Source of the DNA: Bacteriovoracaceae bacterium UBA3083
GTDB lineage: Bacteria; Bdellovibrionota; Bacteriovoracia; Bacteriovoracales; Bacteriovoracaceae
Assembly: GCA_002366565.1 (NCBI GenBank)
Contig: DFBJ01000012.1
Coordinates: forward strand, 434,001 to 498,000
DNA length: 64,000 nucleotides
Direction: 5' to 3'
Numbering within the stretch: the first letter of the stretch is position 1; every line of letters starts with the position of its first letter. A program made the position numbers and the translations under genes. Below are positions 25,446 through 34,401 of this stretch, piece after piece. Under the pieces are notes generated by a model. That model was not told where the DNA came from. It worked only from the letters and a program-made list of their open reading frames with translations, and made no database searches.

Positions 25446-28400
25446 TTATTCAATATCCTTGATAGCAATTCCATTAAGAGAACAAGATTGACTAGTGTCT
25501 GAATCGAGAAATGCTCTTAAGTATAAATTACCTGCACCAAACTGAGTTGAGTACGACTCAATATTAGAAGTGATATCAGACTTTGTATTACGATCTGTAT
25601 CACCACTTACTGCAGACCAACTTGAATTATCCCAGAAGTAATAATTGATTCCATCATTTGATAATTGATATCCAATCTCACAGCTACCACTCTCGCTAAT
25701 AGTGATAGATTCTATTTTACTAAATGCAATTGGCTCATTTGTTACAATCGTTGGTGATCCACCATAGTATCTTCCAGTAGGGCCTATCTCAACAAGACTA
25801 AGCTCAGGTGCACAAAAAAGATTACTGCAAAGAGTATTTTCATCACTCTCCATATACACTCTATATTGAAAATATCTATTGTTACTTGGTGCAGTTACAA
25901 AGTCGCTAAATGTAATGTCTAAAGAAGAAGGTAAAACAACTCCTGTAGCTAATCCTGTTGCCCCATCAATCGTGTCATTATTATGAAGTTCAGAAAAATA
26001 TGTTTCGTCTGTTCCATCTGGGCCAATAAACTTTTCTGTATCACATAAAGTATCGTCACATGTTCTAACTTGATACTTTATACGATTGCCACCTCGTCTA
26101 TAAAGCTGTTTAATTTCATTATCATTAAGAGTCCTAGACCAAACAGCGGCTTCATCAATACTGCCCTTTGAGTATGAGCCAGGTGTTGAATCAGAAAGCC
26201 TTCCAAAACTAAGGTGGTTGGCATAAAATGGAACATTAACTACACTTTCAGCATCAAAGTCACCATTCACATAGATCTTTCTCTTAGTTGCACTTTCAAA
26301 TACACCCACAAGGTGAGTCCATTTCCCTACTTCAACAGACTGGTTTCCTTCATCGCTTAACGTTGAAGGATTCGTATCGTATCGAGCTCCAATTTTATAT
26401 ACTCCATCCACAACCCTCAAGGTCCAGTTTCCTCCAGCGCGTGTAGAATCAGCAAATTCCATAAGTGAACCACTATCAGAGTTTTCAAGCTTTACCCATA
26501 ATGAGAAAGAGAAAGGATAATCTGTAATCCCCATATTTGAATTCACTCTAACATAGTCATTAACACCATCAAGACGTATACTTTGCGCGAATCTACCGGA
26601 GCTAGAGTATGCTATCGAGTTTGGGTCATCACCATCTTTTGCTAAAGCATTGTTTCCATTTCCTGAACTATCTAGAATAGCTTCATCATCAGCGAGATCT
26701 CCCTCAGTGCCATTGAAGTGCCATAGAGCAACCATATCCTTCATTAATCCGTCACTAAGACTAGCGGGAGAGCTTCCATCATTTGCAATTAGTGAGCTAT
26801 AGTCAGCAGATACCTCATTGATAGAGTTGCCTGGAAGCTCCTTCATAAACGGAAGAGTTGAACTTGTTTTTATATTACTCCAGTTTCCTGAAGTACCTAA
26901 ATCAATAACAGGAGAATCATAATGTCCTGCATATTTTTGCTTTTGACGATTATAAATAGTCTGCACATCAACTGTTGTTAATGAAACATTCCAAATTACA
27001 AACTCGTCTATTTCACCATCGTAATGCTTGTTATTATTTCGGGCCTTCCCTATTATTGGGTCACTCACTGAAACAAAGTCGTGAGTACGTGTATCTACAA
27101 GCTCATCCATCATTTTTCCATCAAGATAAAGCCTCATTCTTTGATTTACAGAGTCTCGAGTTATAGCAAAGTGATGCCAACCTCCGTCACGGACTTCAAC
27201 ACCACTTTCAGGTTGTATATAACTAGCTCCACTTCTTGAAATCATCACTAACTGGTTAGCGTAATCATCTGTAGAAGATCCAATGTGTATAGAAATATAA
27301 TCAGCATCATCACTATTGTAACTCCAAAGACCAATAGTATCAGTTGTTGTTGGGTCGGCTTTAAACCATCCAGAATATGAAAAATTATTACCGACAAAAT
27401 CAAAGTCATCGCTATCTGAAATAACTACTCTATCTCCAGCGCCATCAAATGTTCCTGCATGCGAGCCTACTTTTGATTCAAGTGTAAATGTAGCATCTCC
27501 AGAAGGTGTACCATGATTGCCCTTTCCAGAAGAATCAAGCCAATCACCATTCATCTTCCAGTAACCAATAATAGAGTCCCACTCAGGAGTCCACGATGAA
27601 GAAAGTTCAATATAATTCAAAACCTGTGTGTCATAAAGAGTACTTACCTCTTCACTTGTAAGTGATTCACTCCATATAGAGACTTCGTCAATCTTTCCAG
27701 AAAACCTCTGATCGTAAGAACTGCATTCTGCATAACGAGGTCTAGCTCCAATCCCCCAACAAGTCGTAACAGGAAGAATTGTCCCATCGTAGGCTTCACT
27801 ATCATTGTATTCACCATTTACATATAAAGTAACATTTGTTCCATCTGCAACAACTGCCAAATGAGACCATGTATTTAAAGGAATTACATTTTTTCCATAT
27901 ACTGAAGAGATAGCTACTCCAGAAGATTGATTTAAATCTACACGCCATTTTGAATTCCCCGAATTATTTCGCACTAAGACTGTAAAAGGACTTCCTCCAG
28001 CTTCATAGTTTCCTGCAATTACTCTCACCCCTTCATTCGCAGAAGTAGGCTTAACCCATGCCGTAAACGTTAACTTTCCTGTTGGCATCATACTTGATTC
28101 ATTAATTTTTGCGATTGAATTATCTTGAAAGTTTCCTGACTGACTACCGACTTTTGAGTCTGTAGAATAACCAGAAGAGATCGTAGTTAAATGGTTTCCG
28201 TTATTAGAAGAATCTATTGAGTCTCCATCAAATCGCCAATACCCTACAAGGAAGTCTTTCTTATCTGGAAAAATATTTCGTACATCTAATAATTCAATAG
28301 TTTTATTTCTAAGAGTTAAATTATTATTTGCATCTACATAAGTTACGACATGAGTCCCACTATTAAGATCAGCTCCAGAAAGAGTTTGGTCAACATTTTT

Positions 28401-28634
28401 TAAACTAGCTACACCCGATGATATTTCAACGTAGTTAGAATTATAAGTGTAATCTCCAGGAGTTTCAAAACTCCAATACTTATCACTGAGTGTGCCGAAA
28501 GCAGATGGACAAGTACCATTAGATAGCCTAGCTCCAGGACAAAAGTCATCATTTCCAACTTCTGGCAACTGGTCTAAACAACTAGATAATACAAAGGATA
28601 GAGACAAAAATATTATGATATTTAAGAATTTCAT
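25446..28634 (-). CDS. large LamG-domain (concanavalin A-like) surface lipoprotein
   Basis: A 1062-residue lipoprotein: signal with lipobox LSFVLSSCLDQ (Cys at about residue 19). At least three LamG/laminin-G-like lectin domains follow, each opening with YWRFDGD, YWKMNGD or LWHFNGT plus an LDSSGNGN-type metal site, and closing with GKIDEVSIW, GEIDEFVIW or GSIDEAAVW: about residues 120-345, 355-565 and 635-850. The C-terminal 200 residues hold Cys-containing strands (SCEIGYQLSNDG). Predicted to be anchored in the outer membrane and to bind polysaccharide or host/prey surface glycans. Its ATG overlaps the stop of a 51-residue ORF (ATGA) and its own ribosome-binding site is weak. Confidence 0.88.
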   Translation of the reverse strand: MKFLNIIIFLSLSFVLSSCLDQLPEVGNDDFCPGARLSNGTCPSAFGTLSDKYWSFETPGDYTYNSNYVEISSGVASLKNVDQTLSGADLNSGTHVVTYVDANNNLTLRNKTIELLDVRNIFPDKKDFLVGYWRFDGDSIDSSNNGNHLTTISSGYSTDSKVGSQSGNFQDNSIAKINESSMMPTGKLTFTAWVKPTSANEGVRVIAGNYEAGGSPFTVLVRNNSGNSKWRVDLNQSSGVAISSVYGKNVIPLNTWSHLAVVADGTNVTLYVNGEYNDSEAYDGTILPVTTCWGIGARPRYAECSSYDQRFSGKIDEVSIWSESLTSEEVSTLYDTQVLNYIELSSSWTPEWDSIIGYWKMNGDWLDSSGKGNHGTPSGDATFTLESKVGSHAGTFDGAGDRVVISDSDDFDFVGNNFSYSGWFKADPTTTDTIGLWSYNSDDADYISIHIGSSTDDYANQLVMISRSGASYIQPESGVEVRDGGWHHFAITRDSVNQRMRLYLDGKMMDELVDTRTHDFVSVSDPIIGKARNNNKHYDGEIDEFVIWNVSLTTVDVQTIYNRQKQKYAGHYDSPVIDLGTSGNWSNIKTSSTLPFMKELPGNSINEVSADYSSLIANDGSSPASLSDGLMKDMVALWHFNGTEGDLADDEAILDSSGNGNNALAKDGDDPNSIAYSSSGRFAQSIRLDGVNDYVRVNSNMGITDYPFSFSLWVKLENSDSGSLMEFADSTRAGGNWTLRVVDGVYKIGARYDTNPSTLSDEGNQSVEVGKWTHLVGVFESATKRKIYVNGDFDAESVVNVPFYANHLSFGRLSDSTPGSYSKGSIDEAAVWSRTLNDNEIKQLYRRGGNRIKYQVRTCDDTLCDTEKFIGPDGTDETYFSELHNNDTIDGATGLATGVVLPSSLDITFSDFVTAPSNNRYFQYRVYMESDENTLCSNLFCAPELSLVEIGPTGRYYGGSPTIVTNEPIAFSKIESITISESGSCEIGYQLSNDGINYYFWDNSSWSAVSGDTDRNTKSDITSNIESYSTQFGAGNLYLRAFLDSDTSQSCSLNGIAIKDIE

Positions 28635-28786
28635 AATATGGTTTCTTCTTTAATTTTATGGAATCTTAAGCTCACCGAACGGTGCTTCAATGAAACAGTT
28701 CTAGGCAGATTTTTGATACTTCTGTAGACATATCTTAGAACATCAATAAGTAATACACTTCTTAATGTAGCTCCAGATTTATTCAC
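28631..28786 (-). CDS. 51-residue basic ORF translationally coupled to the LamG lipoprotein
   Basis: A frame from GTG 28786 to the TGA at 28633-28631. AGGAGG stands nine bases before the GTG, one of the best Shine-Dalgarno sequences here. The TGA overlaps the ATG of the LamG lipoprotein gene in an ATGA junction, the layout of translational coupling; the lipoprotein gene has only a weak site of its own. The product, starting MNKSGATLRSVLLIDVLRYV, is basic (many Arg and Lys) with a short hydrophobic N-terminal stretch, and resembles no family I know. It may be a functional mini-protein or a leader ORF whose translation opens the downstream start. Confidence 0.6.
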   Translation of the reverse strand: MNKSGATLRSVLLIDVLRYVYRSIKNLPRTVSLKHRSVSLRFHKIKEETIL

Positions 28787-29166
28787 CTGAAAGTACCTCC
28801 TTCGCCTCTTATTTAAAAATAAGAGAAAATCTCCTTAATTAAATCTCTTTAATATATTAATACAGTGACTTAACGGTTTTTTTTTAAGTTAACATAAATA
28901 TATATTTTCAATAACTTAACAATGCACAAGTAATTTACAAAAACGTAGTAATATACGAAACATGTAAGATATCTGTGCCATATAAATAAATACTACCTAA
29001 GAATCAAACCTCCTGATGATGTATAGAAAGTGTGTAAAGATTAGACACTTTTAAATCCATATGTAGATGTTTCAACTCTCCCAATAAAATTACTGAAATC
29101 ATATAAACTGAAAAGAATAAATTGAAACGATAGATTTCTTAACAAAATCAACAAATGGGCATAACT
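28787..29166. other. 380-base AT-rich region between divergent genes
   Basis: Spacer between the LamG unit (minus) and the envelope-protein gene (plus). It contains the ribosome-binding site of the 51-residue ORF and, just upstream of it, a hairpin at 28806-28825. A run of nine T at about 28876-28885 and TA-rich tracts follow. I see no convincing promoter pair, RNA gene or riboswitch core. Confidence 0.45.
28806..28825 (-). promoter_or_regulatory. hairpin in the leader of the LamG operon
   Basis: CTCTTATTT and AAATAAGAG flank a 2-base centre; the inverted repeat ends six bases before the AGGAGG of the 51-residue ORF. A second Shine-Dalgarno-like AAGGAGA lies on its other side. It could modulate ribosome access to the leader ORF or be an operator palindrome; no direct evidence for either. 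Confidence 0.4.
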
Positions 29167-30198
29167 ATGAAAAGTTTTTTAATTCTCTTATCACTAATGA
29201 TCTCCCCTCTTGGCTACTCCGCTTCCTACACTTGCGACAATAGCGACTGTAATAAAGAGATCGCTGAGCTTGTGGCCGGCAAGGTCTTTGAAGACTCAGT
29301 TGATGGTGAGATTGATGTCAACTTTTCTCTCCTTAATGATAATGCATATGGTGCTTATGAGTTAGCGACTGGTGATAAGCTAGGTAATGACTTTGGTAAC
29401 ACACATGGAGTTCTTCTAGAAATCGCTAGAACTGATTCATTTAAAATCAATTATAAATTTGTATACTTCTCTAATCTTTATACAGAGAGACAATCTGAAA
29501 AATATAATACAGATCCTTACGGTAGTACTTACGACCAATACTTTACTGAAGAAAACATTATAAAAGTTGTAGTAAATAACAAAGCACAAGGTAAAGATCA
29601 GTATATTGAAGTTGGTGTCGGAATTATTGAACTCAACTATCAAGACGTTCGTAGTTTTTTATCTGCGGCACAACAACAAGTTCTTATGCACGATGCGATG
29701 GGTTCATATCATCCAAACAACTTAGAGTCTGGTCGTGAAAATGAAGTGGGTGGTTTTGTTGAAGCAGGAGTTGGTAAACAATTCATTTACCAAACAGATA
29801 ACAGAAAAATTCGAATAGTTGGTGATGCTAAATTCAGTGGTGTCTTGAGTACAATCATAGATACAAGTAGTGTAACGGCCTCAGCTGGAGTAGATGCATA
29901 TTACCAATCATCAGAGAGGTCATGGGCATTTAAAGCCGGTACTAGAATCAGCTCTACAATTCACAGAACTGGTGACACTCCAATGAACGAATTAGAAGCA
30001 TCTGTTGGAATTGGAAAAGGAAGTTATAGTTTTGAAGTCATGCTTAAGAAAGCTTTTGCTGGTGATAAACAAAACTACCAAATTTACAACTATGATAATG
30101 ACACTATTGTAACTCTAAATTTTCACAAGGTGTTTGGTGGAGATGATGACAAAGTTGAAGGTGAATCATATAAGCCAGAATATATTAGCCCATATTAA
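29167..30198 (+). CDS. secreted probable outer-membrane beta-barrel protein
   Basis: A 343-residue precursor with signal peptide MKSFLILLSLMISPLGYSAS and an early Cys pair (YTCDNSDCNK). The mature protein alternates short hydrophobic/polar strands with Gly and aromatic residues (INYKFVYFSNLY, VGGFVEAGVGKQFIYQ, SVTASAGVDAYYQSS, WAFKAGTRISS, EASVGIGKGSYSFEV), a beta-barrel-like pattern, but it ends in a soluble acidic tail rather than an aromatic C terminus. LNDNAYGAYELATGD is loosely reminiscent of LpxR-type lipid A deacylases; not enough to assign it. I prefer the internal ATG (29167), which opens straight into the signal peptide; no strong ribosome-binding site is visible. Confidence 0.65.
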   Translation: MKSFLILLSLMISPLGYSASYTCDNSDCNKEIAELVAGKVFEDSVDGEIDVNFSLLNDNAYGAYELATGDKLGNDFGNTHGVLLEIARTDSFKINYKFVYFSNLYTERQSEKYNTDPYGSTYDQYFTEENIIKVVVNNKAQGKDQYIEVGVGIIELNYQDVRSFLSAAQQQVLMHDAMGSYHPNNLESGRENEVGGFVEAGVGKQFIYQTDNRKIRIVGDAKFSGVLSTIIDTSSVTASAGVDAYYQSSERSWAFKAGTRISSTIHRTGDTPMNELEASVGIGKGSYSFEVMLKKAFAGDKQNYQIYNYDNDTIVTLNFHKVFGGDDDKVEGESYKPEYISPY

Positions 30199-30210
30199 TA
30201 AATAATCACT

Positions 30211-30245
30211 TCACTGCCTTTAGTTCTTTAAGGTAGTGAGTTTTT
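30211..30245 (+). terminator. Rho-independent terminator of the envelope-protein gene
   Basis: TCACTGCCTT (30211-30220) pairs with AAGGTAGTGA (30230-30239), one G-T wobble, loop of nine, followed after one base by TTTTT (30241-30245). It begins 12 bases after the stop at 30198. Confidence 0.75.
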
Positions 30246-30340
30246 CTCTCAATAGAGTTAAGTTCAACTCTTCATCTTTCATCTTGATCAATAAATAATA
30301 ATTTCAATAAATTTGTTAAATGTGAAGGGATACCAGGTAC

Positions 30341-30366
30341 AAAAAAAGCAACTTCTAGGAGTTGCT
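30341..30366 (-). terminator. Rho-independent terminator of tRNA-Leu
   Basis: AGCAACT and AGTTGCT (30347-30366) form a 7-bp stem with a 6-base loop; on the minus strand the stem is followed by seven T (complement of the A-run 30341-30347). It lies 16 bases beyond the tRNA 3' end. Confidence 0.8.
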
Positions 30367-30382
30367 AAGCTTGTCTTTTGAA

Positions 30383-30466
30383 TGGTGCCCGGGACTGGAC
30401 TTGAACCAGCACGTCTCGCGACACACGCCCCTCAAGCGTGCGTGTCTACCATTTCACCACCCGGGC
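30383..30466 (-). tRNA. tRNA-Leu (anticodon GAG)
   Basis: An 84-base class II tRNA on the minus strand. Acceptor GCCCGGG pairs perfectly with CCCGGGC; the D-arm contains GTGAAATGGTAGAC; the anticodon stem CACGC/GCGTG encloses TTGAGGG, giving anticodon GAG (reads CUC and CUU). A long variable arm (TGTCGCGAGACG) is typical of leucine tRNA; the T-arm is CTGGTTCAAGTCCAG. The terminal CCA is encoded (30385-30383). Confidence 0.97.
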
Positions 30467-30592
30467 ATAGATATTTGAATAATTAAGATAATTTATTAGA
30501 AACTAAATGGCAATATTAAGAGATAAATTTTTAAATAGAGATATATAACGAGGTGAATAAAGGCCATCAAGAAAGATGGCCATTGGTATAAA

Positions 30593-31435
30593 CTAGTCTT
30601 CTTTTTTCTTTCTAAAGCTCTTTCTCTCTGGATTCGCTTTAAGAGGTCTCTCCTCTGATGCTACAGGAGTTGATGCCTTATCAATAGTTCTAGGTGCTGT
30701 CTCTTCTCTATCCCTCTTAGCAGCTGGTCTAGAGCAGAAGTTTGCATCTTCTTCTTTCTCAGAAGGTCTTGGCGTGTACTTTTCTTTATTTGATTTATCA
30801 GCAAGTGAGTCATTGAATGATCTTGGAGAAAGCTTCTCTAGCTTTTCTCTTTTTAGTCTTCTCTCAGCTGCCTCGGCTCTAAGCTTAGCATCTCTTTCAT
30901 GATCAATATGATCAGTTCTAAAGCCCTTAGGTCTTTTACCACCACCAAATCTCTTAACAGGCTTATCTTCACCTTTCTCCCAGTGCTTATGCCAATCATC
31001 ACCAGTCTTCTTCTTTTCTTCGTATCTTTCTTGTCTTTCTTTTAAGATCTCATCAACTTCTTCTCTTTTTCTAATTCTAGGTCCTGAAGACTTACTCTTA
31101 GCAAAAGCAGCTGTTTTATTCTTAAGTCTTCTCTCATCTTCTTTTTTATCATGTGCTGAGATATCAACAGTAATGTCACCAGTCACAAAAGTCTGACAAG
31201 AAAGTCTTTCTTTAGTTATATGAAATACATTTCCCATTAATTGAAGTTCATTAAACTCTGGAGGATTTACAAAATCTTCTCCAGTAACAACTTTAACAAT
31301 ACAGTCAGTACATGATGCGTGACCACCACAAGACGACTTTATATAATGCCCATTATCTTTCAAGTTCTCTAATAGAGATTTCTTTTCATTTATTACTATT
31401 TTTTCACCTGATGGCACTAACGTCGCTGTATACAT
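30593..31435 (-). CDS. [2Fe-2S] ferredoxin with a long charged C-terminal tail
   Basis: A 280-residue protein. Residues 1-100 form a plant-type/adrenodoxin-like ferredoxin: cluster Cys in SSCGGHASCTDCIVKV (C-x5-C-x2-C) and the fourth Cys in ERLSCQTFV, so an electron carrier. Residues about 100-280 are an extraordinarily charged, low-complexity tail rich in Lys, Arg and Glu (EERRLKNK-like and KRFGGGKRPKGF segments), predicted to be disordered. Ordinary ferredoxins stop near 100-120 residues. AGAGGAAAG precedes the ATG. It ends the dut/PHA-type gene run, starting eight bases after the previous stop. The tail may dock to RNA, membranes or a partner; that is inference. Confidence 0.85.
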   Translation of the reverse strand: MYTATLVPSGEKIVINEKKSLLENLKDNGHYIKSSCGGHASCTDCIVKVVTGEDFVNPPEFNELQLMGNVFHITKERLSCQTFVTGDITVDISAHDKKEDERRLKNKTAAFAKSKSSGPRIRKREEVDEILKERQERYEEKKKTGDDWHKHWEKGEDKPVKRFGGGKRPKGFRTDHIDHERDAKLRAEAAERRLKREKLEKLSPRSFNDSLADKSNKEKYTPRPSEKEEDANFCSRPAAKRDREETAPRTIDKASTPVASEERPLKANPERKSFRKKKED

Positions 31436-31443
31436 ACTTTCCT

Positions 31444-31728
31444 CTAAATGTTTCTTTCTAACTTACTTTCAATTTTACCTAAGATCTTTTTCTTAAGTGG
31501 CTTTAAAATGAGAGACAACTTAATAGAAACATCACACTTATCTTCTTTAAATTGAAGTTCAAGCGTAAATCCCTTTCCAGTTGCTTTCATACTGTGGCCA
31601 GACTCATCATATGATATATCGGCCTTTACATTAAACTTATCTACATAATCTGGCGTAATTTGAGCTTTCGCTAAATCATACGCTTCCTGCTTACTTGTAG
31701 CCTTATTATAGTTTACAGACAAATCCAT
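31444..31728 (-). CDS. polyhydroxyalkanoate-granule-type small protein
   Basis: A 94-residue protein matching, from memory, the putative polyhydroxyalkanoic-acid system family (PHA_gran_rgn): N-terminal helix (KQEAYDLAKAQI), a beta-strand section with KATGKGFTLELQFKED, and the closing LSLILKPLKKKILGKIESKL. In other bacteria members lie near PHA synthesis genes; none is seen here. GGGAG precedes the ATG. Fifteen bases after dut and eight before the ferredoxin start, so it is cotranscribed with both. A role in granule or general envelope biology is unsettled. Confidence 0.72.
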   Translation of the reverse strand: MDLSVNYNKATSKQEAYDLAKAQITPDYVDKFNVKADISYDESGHSMKATGKGFTLELQFKEDKCDVSIKLSLILKPLKKKILGKIESKLERNI

Positions 31729-31743
31729 TTTTCACTCCCTGAA

Positions 31744-32208
31744 TTATTTCTTACCTGTAGAGCCGAATCCTCCGTGCCCTCTGTCGGTTTCTGATAAAGT
31801 TGACGTCTCTACTAGTGTAGCCTGAGTCACTGGAGCAATCACCATCTGAGCAATTCTGTCCCCATGCTCAATTATAGCATCTTCATCACCAAAATTTCCG
31901 ATGATTATCTTTATCTCTCCGCGGTAGTCACAGTCAATCGTCCCTGGACTGTTTACAATCAATAAATTTGTTTTAAGACTCATTCCAGACCTAGGTCTAA
32001 CCTGAACTTCATAACCCTCTGGAATCTCATAGCTCAAACCAGTTGGAACTAAGACTCTCTTACCAGGAGCTATAGTTAAGTTCTCCTGACCTGGCATAGA
32101 TGCCCTAAGGTCAGCACCAGCAGCACCAGCAGTCTCATACTTTGGCAGAGGTAAGTTATTATCAAAGTGCTCTAATTTCTTAATTTTGAGCTCAATAGTT
32201 TGAACCAT
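31744..32208 (-). CDS. dut: deoxyuridine 5'-triphosphate nucleotidohydrolase (dUTPase)
   Basis: A 154-residue trimeric dUTPase that hydrolyses dUTP to dUMP, keeping uracil out of DNA and feeding dTMP synthesis. All five motifs are visible: AGAAGADLRA, RPRSGMSLKTN, GTIDCDYRGEIKII, RIAQMVI and the C-terminal RGHGGFGSTG that closes over the active site. Length is standard. GGAG lies before the ATG. It follows pnp after a 63-base gap containing a terminator, so expression may come from read-through or its own promoter. Confidence 0.97.
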   Translation of the reverse strand: MVQTIELKIKKLEHFDNNLPLPKYETAGAAGADLRASMPGQENLTIAPGKRVLVPTGLSYEIPEGYEVQVRPRSGMSLKTNLLIVNSPGTIDCDYRGEIKIIIGNFGDEDAIIEHGDRIAQMVIAPVTQATLVETSTLSETDRGHGGFGSTGKK

Positions 32209-32223
32209 TGCTTTTTCTCCAAT

Positions 32224-32248
32224 AAAAAGGGGACGTAATACGTCCCCT
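32224..32248 (-). terminator. Rho-independent terminator of pnp
   Basis: GGGGACGT and ACGTCCCC (32229-32247) form an 8-bp GC-rich stem with a 3-base loop; on the minus strand it is followed by TTTTTATT. It lies between the pnp stop (32272) and the dut start (32208). Confidence 0.85.
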
Positions 32249-32271
32249 AGTTATACTTAAATAATTTTAAA

Positions 32272-34401
32272 TTACTTATCAGCTTTCTTCTCTACTGGCT
32301 TAACAGCTTTTGCTGAAAGCTTAAGTCTTCCCATTCTATCAACTTCGATAACTTTAACAGAAACCTTATCACCTTCGCTTAGGTACTCACTAACATCTTT
32401 AACTCTGTCATCTGCAAGTTCAGAAATATGAACAAGACCTGATACACCAGGAATAATGTCAACGAATGCACCGTATTCTTTAATTGTAACAACTACTGCT
32501 TCGTAAACAGTTCCAACTTCTGGACCATTAATTTGAAGATCAATAGAAGCTACACAGTTGTTAAGAACGTCAGTATCAACACCTAGAACTTTAACAAGTC
32601 CTTCTTCAGTAATTTCTACAGTTACATCGAAGTCTTCTTGAAGCTTCTTAATATTTTTCCCACCAGGTCCAATTAATGCACCAATTTTATCTGTAGGAAT
32701 ATTAGTTGTAACAATTCTTGGAACACCGTCTTTGAATTCAGCTCTCTTAGTTGAAATAGTTTTAGCCATTTCACCAAGAATATGAAGTCTACCTTCTTTC
32801 GCTTGCTCAATTGATTTCTCAACGATCTCACGAGTAAGACCAGTAATCTTAATATCCATTTGAATTGCAGTAATACCATCAGCAGTACCTGCAACTTTAA
32901 AGTCCATATCACCAAGGTGATCTTCATCACCAAGAATATCTGTAAGAACTTTAAATCTCTCACCGTCTGTAATAAGACCCATTGCAATACCTGCAACTGG
33001 ATTAGTGATAGGTACACCAGCATCCATAAGTGCCATTGAAGCAGAACATACAGAACCCATTGAAGAAGAACCATTTGATTCCATAACTTCACAAACGATT
33101 CTTGTAGTATATGCAAAATCTTCTTGCGAAGGCATTACAGCTTTAACAGCTCTTTCAGCTAGGTTTCCGTGACCAAGTTCACGACGACCAACACCTCTTA
33201 CACCTCTAGCTTCACCTACTGAATAAGGAGGGAAGTTGTAGTGTAGGTAGAATTTCTGGAAGTTAGTTCCTCTAATAGAATCTTCCATTTTCTCACCGTG
33301 CTTACCACCAATAGTAACTGCGGCCATTACCTGAGTTTCACCTCTAGTAAATAATGAAGAACCGTGAACGTTTGTAAGAAGGTTTGCTTCAGTTTCGATT
33401 TCTCTAACTTCATTCATTCCTCTTCCAGCAATACGCTTTTCTTCATCAAGAATATCTGCTCTCATCATCTCATAAAGAAGTTCATCAACACCTTTATAAG
33501 CTTCTTTACCAAAGCTATTCGCTTCGTTTAGACCAAATGCTTCTGGAGATTCTGCCATTGCAGCTTTTACTTCAGCTTCAAGAGCTCTAGTAGCAGCTTG
33601 TCTTTCCATTTTATCGTCAGTTGAGATACATGCTCTAGCTGCAGAAGCAAAATCACTTCTCATTTTCGCCATCATTGTTTCATTGGCTGCAGAAGAAACG
33701 AATTCTCTCTTTGGCTTACCAATTTCACTTCTCATCTGTTCCATTAACTTAACGTATTCTTTAATGTGATCGTGACCAAAGTAAATTGCTTCAAGAACAT
33801 CTTTCTCTGGAACGATTTGCGCTTCACCTTCTACCATAAGGATTGCGTCTGCAGATGCAGCAACAACGATCTCAAGGTCAGAAGATTCCCATTCAGTTTG
33901 ACTTGGGTTAAGAACTAATTTCCCGTCGATTCTACCAACTTTACAAGTTCCGATTGGTCCAGCAAATGGGATATCAGAAATAGTAAGAGCTGCAGATGCA
34001 CCAAGAGCTGCTAGAACTTCAGCATCACCGTCTTCACCGTATGAAATAACTGTACAAGAAACTACAGTGTCAAACATATACCCTGAAGGGAATAGTGGTC
34101 TTAGAGGTCTATCAATTAGACGTGCATTAAGAGTTTCAGAAGTTGCTGGTCTACCTTCTCTTTTTAAGAATCCACCAACAAATTTTCCAGCTGCGTAGAA
34201 TTTCTCTGTGTATTCTACTAGAAGTGGAAAAAAGTCTTGCCCGTCTTTTACTTGGTGAGCAGAACAAACAGTAACTAGAACTTGAGTTCCGTTACAAGAT
34301 ACAAGTACAGATCCATCAGCTTGCTTTGCAAGACGACCTGTTTCAACAGTGACTTCTTTGCCACCATAGTTTAACGAATAAATTTTCTTTTCGTTTAACA
34401 T
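32272..34401 (-). CDS. pnp: polyribonucleotide nucleotidyltransferase (PNPase)
   Basis: A 709-residue 3'-5' phosphorolytic exoribonuclease of the degradosome. It contains two RNase PH domains (first with FFPLLVEYTEKFYAAGKFVGG; second with GSSLFTRGETQVMA and NFPPYSVGE), a helical domain between them, a KH domain (DKIGALIGPGGKNIKKLQED) and a C-terminal S1 domain (GTVYEAVVVTIKEYGAFVDI). Catalytic DGITAIQMDIK is intact. Standard length. AAGGAG stands before the ATG. It follows rpsO, the conserved rpsO-pnp order, with a terminator hairpin in between that may set pnp level. Confidence 0.98.
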   Translation of the reverse strand: MLNEKKIYSLNYGGKEVTVETGRLAKQADGSVLVSCNGTQVLVTVCSAHQVKDGQDFFPLLVEYTEKFYAAGKFVGGFLKREGRPATSETLNARLIDRPLRPLFPSGYMFDTVVSCTVISYGEDGDAEVLAALGASAALTISDIPFAGPIGTCKVGRIDGKLVLNPSQTEWESSDLEIVVAASADAILMVEGEAQIVPEKDVLEAIYFGHDHIKEYVKLMEQMRSEIGKPKREFVSSAANETMMAKMRSDFASAARACISTDDKMERQAATRALEAEVKAAMAESPEAFGLNEANSFGKEAYKGVDELLYEMMRADILDEEKRIAGRGMNEVREIETEANLLTNVHGSSLFTRGETQVMAAVTIGGKHGEKMEDSIRGTNFQKFYLHYNFPPYSVGEARGVRGVGRRELGHGNLAERAVKAVMPSQEDFAYTTRIVCEVMESNGSSSMGSVCSASMALMDAGVPITNPVAGIAMGLITDGERFKVLTDILGDEDHLGDMDFKVAGTADGITAIQMDIKITGLTREIVEKSIEQAKEGRLHILGEMAKTISTKRAEFKDGVPRIVTTNIPTDKIGALIGPGGKNIKKLQEDFDVTVEITEEGLVKVLGVDTDVLNNCVASIDLQINGPEVGTVYEAVVVTIKEYGAFVDIIPGVSGLVHISELADDRVKDVSEYLSEGDKVSVKVIEVDRMGRLKLSAKAVKPVEKKADK

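Noticed and set aside
28860..28900. Poly-T and TTAAC-rich tract as a possible promoter or origin signal
   Set aside because: Only AT-rich; no paired -35/-10, no repeated DnaA-like boxes.
32673..33116. 147-residue ORF on the minus strand inside pnp
   Set aside because: A shifted frame within a conserved gene; the product is Leu/Val-rich low-complexity and has no start signal.
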